Positions 16,637 to 20,860 of a DNA stretch of 20,860 bases are shown here, in pieces. Position 1 is the first letter of the stretch; the number at the start of each line of letters is the position of its first letter. Made by a program: the position numbers and the translations under genes. Source of the stretch: Tritrichomonas foetus (lineage: Eukaryota > Parabasalia > Tritrichomonadida > Tritrichomonadidae); the NCBI GenBank assembly GCA_001839685.1, contig MLAK01001232.1, forward strand, positions 3,231-24,090, written 5' to 3'. Below the pieces are notes generated by a model. The model searched no databases. It was not told the DNA's origin and saw nothing but the letters and a program-made list of their open reading frames with translations.

Positions 16637-17375
16637 GGATCGAATTAATAAAACTCGTTACTTGAAAATTGCGAAATTAACTTTGTTAATTCAAGTGAGA
16701 CAGAAGATTAGGATAAAGTTCTTATTTCACTATATTCTATTCGATTCATCTATGAGAATGAGATCGGTACGAAATTTCTAGTTATAAAAAATCTTTATAT
16801 TCAGACAATTATTTTCACTTTTTATGAAAATTAATTCTATTTTTTGAGGTTTTAGTGTTTCTCGATATTATGAACACAATAACTGATTAAATTCATATAT
16901 TCATTACCATTGCTAGATAGTATCATATGAGAAATGGATTAAGCAATCATGAATGTTACTGCAACTTCAAAAATGAGTAAATTTGATCAATAATTTTTTT
17001 TATCGATAAAAATCGAAGAGTTTCATTGATAAAGTTTAGAGAAATGACTCAATATTGAGCCTATCCTTCAAACTAGGATTTTAAATGTTACATATTATGG
17101 TTTAAAGCGAAATAAAGAAAAAACATTTATTTGGAAAGAATATTTCATTCTTTCTTGTTGTTTTTAATTGTTATAAATATGATAAACATAATTTTTATAT
17201 CGCTATATATATATTGACAATTCTCTAATATTGATTTATTCGATGAAATATCATATTTAATTTCATACTCTGAAGCAGATGATCGATCTTATGAAACTCT
17301 ATTCATTACAAATACAAAATATAAAAAGAAAATCATACAAAAACGTTTTATTCAAAACACAGCAATAAACAAAAA
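16637..17375. other. intergenic region with palindrome
   Basis: About 740 bp of AT-rich DNA with no coding signal. A perfect 16-bp palindrome (TTTTTATCGATAAAAA) lies at 16997-17012, and a short AT-dinucleotide run near 17203-17214. Nothing else is recognised. Confidence 0.5.
16655..16660 (-). promoter_or_regulatory. Myb-recognition-like element TAACGA
   Basis: On the minus strand this reads TAACGA, 19 bp upstream of the phosphodiesterase ATG. TAACGA is the core of the Myb recognition elements described in the Trichomonas vaginalis ap65-1 promoter. A six-base match alone is weak; its position near the start is what makes it worth noting. No perfect Inr is seen close to this start. Confidence 0.3.
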
Positions 17376-17876
17376 TTAGAAATCCAAAAAATCTAGACCT
17401 AAATCAAGTTTTTCAGAGTCAACAAATGAAACTGACTCTTGGAAGTATAAATTGTATACATTGTCTGAACAAAGTCTGAAATCTTCTGAATTTTCAGATA
17501 AATAATTTTCATCTGTGCAAAAGAAGTCATCGTCCTTTACATCACTTACATTAGTGAAATCTGATATCAATTGGTACTGATTTGGCATCACATCGATTTC
17601 AAATGTGGATAATTGATCATTTGAATGATTTGGTGACTGAGGTGATTGGGCAATTGGTGTGGAAGGTTCTGTGTTAATAGCTGAGTTATAGGATGTAATA
17701 ATTATTTGTGATGATATTTGGTCATCTATTTTTTCCAAAGAATGAAGCACAAAATTTCCATTTTTCTTCATAATCACACCGTGATCATCAAGTAAGTAGA
17801 AAGATTGTTCATTATTGCATGTGAATGAGATATAACGAGCTTTGACATGCTTTGTAGGACGTCCTGGCTTTGCCAT
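17376..17876 (-). CDS. small GRP-core (AT-hook-like) protein with acidic tail
   Basis: A 166-residue protein from ATG 17876. The N-terminus MAKPGRPTKHVKARY holds a basic GRP core resembling an AT-hook, which binds the minor groove of AT-rich DNA. A short beta-rich part follows (about 15-48). Next comes a Ser/Thr-Pro-rich region (EPSTPIAQSPQSP), possibly a target of proline-directed kinases. The last 60 residues are strongly acidic and aromatic, ending DLGLDFLDF like an activation domain. A nuclear regulator is a reasonable inference, but I recognise no full-length family. An upstream in-frame ATG at 17927 would add 17 residues. The TCATT Inr at 17885-17889 lies between the two ATGs, 9 nt before 17876, so the downstream start is preferred. 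Confidence 0.75.
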   Translation of the reverse strand: MAKPGRPTKHVKARYISFTCNNEQSFYLLDDHGVIMKKNGNFVLHSLEKIDDQISSQIIITSYNSAINTEPSTPIAQSPQSPNHSNDQLSTFEIDVMPNQYQLISDFTNVSDVKDDDFFCTDENYLSENSEDFRLCSDNVYNLYFQESVSFVDSEKLDLGLDFLDF

Positions 17877-17884
17877 TTTTGCGA

Positions 17885-17889
17885 AATGA
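17885..17889 (-). promoter_or_regulatory. trichomonad-type Inr of the GRP-core gene
   Basis: On the minus strand this reads TCATT. The A at 17887 as +1 gives an 11-nt leader to ATG 17876, and excludes the upstream ATG at 17927 from the transcript. Confidence 0.6.
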
Positions 17890-17927
17890 AAATAAGTGAA
17901 ATGATTATCCCAAAAATTTATTATCAA

Positions 17928-18299
17928 ATAGATTTAGGGTATTCTTTTCAAATATCATTTTTTTTTTGAAAGTCTTATTAATTTTTCTATAGACATGATT
18001 ATCAATTTTAGAAATTAATATACCATTTTTTCTCAATTATTTTGAATAGATAAGTATGTCATTAATTAAACTGTGTTTCTTTCCTTTAGAAGATGAATTG
18101 AAAGAATGATTCCATTAAAAATGTCTCTCACCTCATTAGTTTATTTTTTTTCTCAATATGTGTCGGCTTATATTCACAAATTCATTGCGAAAAGTGCTCC
18201 AACACCATCTCAATTATCATTTCAAAAATAAAATCTGCCCTTTGAAAAGTTAGTTTGTTTAAATGGTCAATCATGCCAGATGTCGATGTTTTTTCCCCT
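17928..18299. other. intergenic region, nothing seen
   Basis: AT-rich sequence with T runs. No coding frame, RNA gene or repeat is supported. Confidence 0.5.
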
Positions 18300-18542
18300 T
18301 CACTTGATTAAATTTCTAACACACATCAACTTAGCAAATAGCTGTGATAAGGTATGATATTCATGAAAGTTTTCAATCATTCGACAGAGGTCGTTTGGCC
18401 ACATAATAAAGTATCCAACTTCGATAACTAACCAACAAGTTTCTTTTATATGTAGAGACGAAAGAATGCCTTTGTTAGACTCACATTTCTCATCTGCCCA
18501 AAACTTTTGGTTTTGCCATTTCTTTATAAATACATCATTCAA
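18300..18542 (-). pseudogene. probable 3' remnant of a protein-coding gene
   Basis: A minus-strand frame of 80 codons opens at 18542 without an ATG (a TTG) and ends at TGA 18300-18302. Its only Mets are internal, in the second half. The peptide is rich in Trp, Cys and His with helix-like stretches (KETCWLVIEVGYFIMWP, NFHEYHTLSQLFAKL) and looks like real protein, but I recognise no family. An ATG at 18595 opens a different frame that hits a TGA across an A/T homopolymer at 18541-18551, so a frameshift there could have disrupted the gene. Upstream the same frame contains several stops. The alternatives are a 3' exon or chance. Confidence 0.4.
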
Positions 18543-19408
18543 AAAATTTTTCTTATTATAAATAATCTTAAATGGATGCTTTTGTTTTTATTCATAAAGT
18601 CTAACATAAGCTGAGCACAAATGATTTAATAACATGATTCATCATACCGATGAAATCCCTATTTTTTCCTTTTTTGAAGGAAGTGAAACACTTGTAGGAA
18701 TCATCTCGTCTCCAAATAATTATTATTCACTTTGGATGAGCCAATGAATATTCAACTTGAGAGTTAAGTTTACCGATAGAGTTCAAGACTTTTCATTCTT
18801 CATCTACAACAATAAATTAAAATGATGATACTATTTTAGATCTGATTACCGATATCATTTTACATCAATCATATTTAATTAAATCATTTCTTTGAGTTTT
18901 TCACGAATTATGAATTTCATTCAAGTAGTGATAATATTTTAACCCAAAACATCTCAAAGAGATAGGAAAAGAGAAAATTCATATTGTGCCACATGTCTGT
19001 CAAAAAAGCACGCAAAAATTGTCAAACCGTCAATTCTCTCAGAAATCGCCCCATTCTACACACAGCGACTTAACACCTGTAAAAATACTTAACAAAAAAT
19101 TTTTAATCAAACATTTCAAATTCATCATTCTATTGGCATATTTTTTTTTCGCACTGCCGACACTTTATTTTGATTAGTTCAATGGAATCAAAATGTTTTA
19201 ATAGAAAAGAAAAATAAAAATGGAAATCGTAATATCACACATTTTATACAATACAAATAAATTATTATAACAATTATATTATTAATAACTATAAATTATT
19301 AATAACTACCATGGTAGAAACATAAATATTAAAATAGAGTTCTTCGCAAATCATGAGTGCAATCAAATTTGTCTTCAAAAAAACTTGAAGAAATTTAAAA
19401 CACAGGAA
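18543..19408. other. intergenic region with short repeats
   Basis: No convincing gene. A 37-codon plus-strand frame (ATG 18634 to TGA 18745-18747) has protein-like composition but no Inr. A 63-codon plus-strand frame at 18986-19177 has only a GTG start and is not believed. ATTATTAATAACT occurs twice, at 19278-19290 and 19295-19307, followed at once by a perfect palindrome CTACCATGGTAG at 19306-19317. Confidence 0.5.
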
Positions 19409-20635
19409 TTATTCACGTAATTCACCATCAGTCAGAAGTGAAGGAAGTGGCTTTGTTAGATCAACCATTCTTCGCCTTCTGGTGATTCTTTTGATGCTGT
19501 CGATGGAGCTGCATATAGTAAGGGGCTGTCCCTTTCGAGCTGATTTGGCTAAGACGTCTGCTGACCTTGCTGTGTTGATTGCTGACATTGATGCCCATCT
19601 GAGATTATCTGACCCTCTCATTGCGACTGAGCGTGAAGGAACTGTTCGGAGAAGGATCATTGAAGATGGTGGATCACTTGGATTCATATACTTCACTTTA
19701 TTTCTTTTGAGATATTGAAATGGCGGGAAAAAATCAAAACGCATTTCACAGCTAATACTGATTGTTAATACTGCTGCCTTATTATTGGTGACTCCGCAGT
19801 AGTTTGATGCGGAAAAAACTGTAAAAACGTGATCATCGAATTTTGAAAGGATTCCTTCTTTTACGCATTCGTGACCTCTAATAATACAAGTTAGATTATT
19901 ATGACAAAGAAATTTTTCAACTGCATTCTTTCCATAAAGAAATCCGGTTCCTCTTTGTGATGGCAGAAAAGCATCAACTTTTTCTGAAGGATCTGACCAT
20001 AAAATCCCACAAACTAAGGGATCATTAAAATTCGGAATAGGTCGCTCGATTTCTTCAAGTTGTGAGAGAGAAGAGAAACTAGGGGAAAGACCTCCATGAA
20101 GACATAAAATTTTTTCATTAATTAAGGCAGCAAGAGGAATATTTTCGAATGATCTGGTTATTTCTTCGAAAACTTTTGTGCGAGGGTATAGTTTCTTTGA
20201 TTCGACTAGCAAACCTCCGTCTATAGTTGTTGATCGAAATTCGTGGTTTCCTCGAATTAAATATATATTTTTTGGAAAAAGCACTTTAAGGACATAAATA
20301 AACGACAAAGTTTCGATTGAAAATTCTCCTCGATCAACAAGGTCACCAAGAAAAAGATAGCTAGTGTATGGTGGCAATTCGAATTTTTGAAAGATTCGAT
20401 AAAGGTCTAAAATGTGACCATGGAGGTCACCAACAATGACCAAGGGTCCATTAAGTTTCAATAAGACCGGCTCGCTTTTAAAAACTGCGTCAACTTCTTC
20501 GATAAGCTTTTTGAGATAGTCGATCGGAGCAAAAGGAATTGTTATCTGGTCTTGTTCACTGGCGACTCTATTGAGGTCGTGCGAGAGTGCTGCCATGTGG
20601 GCGCGGAGGAAAGATTCATTCTCACAACACGCCAT
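19409..20635 (-). CDS. PPP-family Ser/Thr protein phosphatase (PP1-like)
   Basis: A 408-residue protein with a metallophosphoesterase core at about 60-300. Motifs in order: GDLHG (D70, H72), GDLVDRG (D98, R102), RGNHE (N130, H131), LHGGLSPS (H180), WSDPS (213-217), RGTGFLYG (R228), RGHE (H255) and SASNYCG (Y279). All residues for the two-metal centre and phosphate binding are present, so it should be active. The usual PP1/PP2A core is kept, but spacing is divergent: the segment after GNHE lacks the common Y.FY.EC and reads RSTTIDGGLLVESK. A C-terminal extension of about 100 residues is Ser/Arg-rich with a basic patch KRITRRRR (382-389), possibly for localisation or regulation. It acts in the cytosol or nucleus on phosphoproteins. 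TCAAAAATG just upstream is a weak Inr. Trichomonads have many such divergent PPP genes. Confidence 0.95.
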   Translation of the reverse strand: MACCENESFLRAHMAALSHDLNRVASEQDQITIPFAPIDYLKKLIEEVDAVFKSEPVLLKLNGPLVIVGDLHGHILDLYRIFQKFELPPYTSYLFLGDLVDRGEFSIETLSFIYVLKVLFPKNIYLIRGNHEFRSTTIDGGLLVESKKLYPRTKVFEEITRSFENIPLAALINEKILCLHGGLSPSFSSLSQLEEIERPIPNFNDPLVCGILWSDPSEKVDAFLPSQRGTGFLYGKNAVEKFLCHNNLTCIIRGHECVKEGILSKFDDHVFTVFSASNYCGVTNNKAAVLTISISCEMRFDFFPPFQYLKRNKVKYMNPSDPPSSMILLRTVPSRSVAMRGSDNLRWASMSAINTARSADVLAKSARKGQPLTICSSIDSIKRITRRRRMVDLTKPLPSLLTDGELRE

Positions 20636-20860
20636 TTTTGAGAATTTTTTTTTTGTGGAAAATTCTTTTGAATTTTAACAAAATATATTGGGCTGTACTC
20701 AATTCCCCATGGGAATTCCACATGAATTCAATTTTTCCACTTTTTCTATTANGTTTTATAGATTTTGAATATGGTAATTCCAGATTTTCAATGCTCTAAT
20801 ATTTTCCACATGGTCTCTATTAAGTTAACACTGAGATTCTTAACCATATATATTATTCAA
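20636..20860. other. window end, upstream of the phosphatase gene
   Basis: AT-rich upstream region of the phosphatase gene, with no gene seen. The base at 20752 is an N, an unresolved position in the assembly. Confidence 0.5.

Noticed and set aside
18986..19177. 63-codon plus-strand frame with a hydrophobic end
   Set aside because: It needs a GTG start, which is not expected in a eukaryotic nuclear gene, and has no promoter element.

Overview
The window looks like nuclear DNA of a parabasalid flagellate (trichomonad), most likely Tritrichomonas. It is strongly AT-rich, with compact and nearly intron-free eukaryotic genes on both strands and the standard stop codons. Several ATGs lie 7-11 nt behind a TCATT element, which matches the trichomonad initiator (Inr, TCA+1YW). 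The gene content also fits: a two-repeat Myb factor, a GAF-domain cyclic-nucleotide phosphodiesterase, a divergent PPP phosphatase and a tubulin cofactor. The species is inferred; no rRNA or marker gene is present. No tRNA, rRNA, CRISPR array or intact mobile element was found.

Layout. 1-965: gene-free AT-rich DNA with a perfect 15-bp-arm inverted repeat. 966-1655 (+): Myb factor. 2043-2342 (+): single-domain cytochrome b5-like protein. 2343-3649: no convincing gene. 3650-4294 (+): ubiquitin-fold-like protein. 4295-5482: a gap with a 34-codon micro-ORF behind an Inr (minus) and a broken frame with an HTH-like stretch (plus). 5483-7336 (-): ChAPs/exomer-like protein. 8061-8291 (-): small unknown protein. 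8581-9909 (+): GOST-type seven-helix membrane protein. 9951-10203: minisatellite between two convergent gene ends. 10329-11030 (-): divergent bromodomain protein, head-to-head with a tubulin-binding cofactor C homologue (11125-11949, +) that lacks a normal start codon. 12035-12229 (+): a small frame broken by one stop behind a good Inr. 12320-13063 (+): Nudix ADP-sugar pyrophosphatase. 13310-16636 (-): 1108-residue multi-GAF phosphodiesterase. 17376-17876 (-): small GRP-core (AT-hook-like) acidic-tailed protein. 18300-18542 (-): probable gene remnant. 19409-20635 (-): PPP-family Ser/Thr phosphatase with a basic tail.

The genes form no operon or single pathway. They cover housekeeping and regulatory roles: transcription and chromatin (Myb, bromodomain, GRP-core protein), membrane traffic (ChAPs-like, GOST), signalling (phosphodiesterase, phosphatase), cytoskeleton (TBCC), nucleotide-sugar hydrolysis (Nudix) and haem binding (b5). 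The points most worth checking are the missing TBCC start codon, the multi-GAF phosphodiesterase, the exomer-like protein in a protist, the two small Inr-associated frames, and the minisatellite and hairpin.
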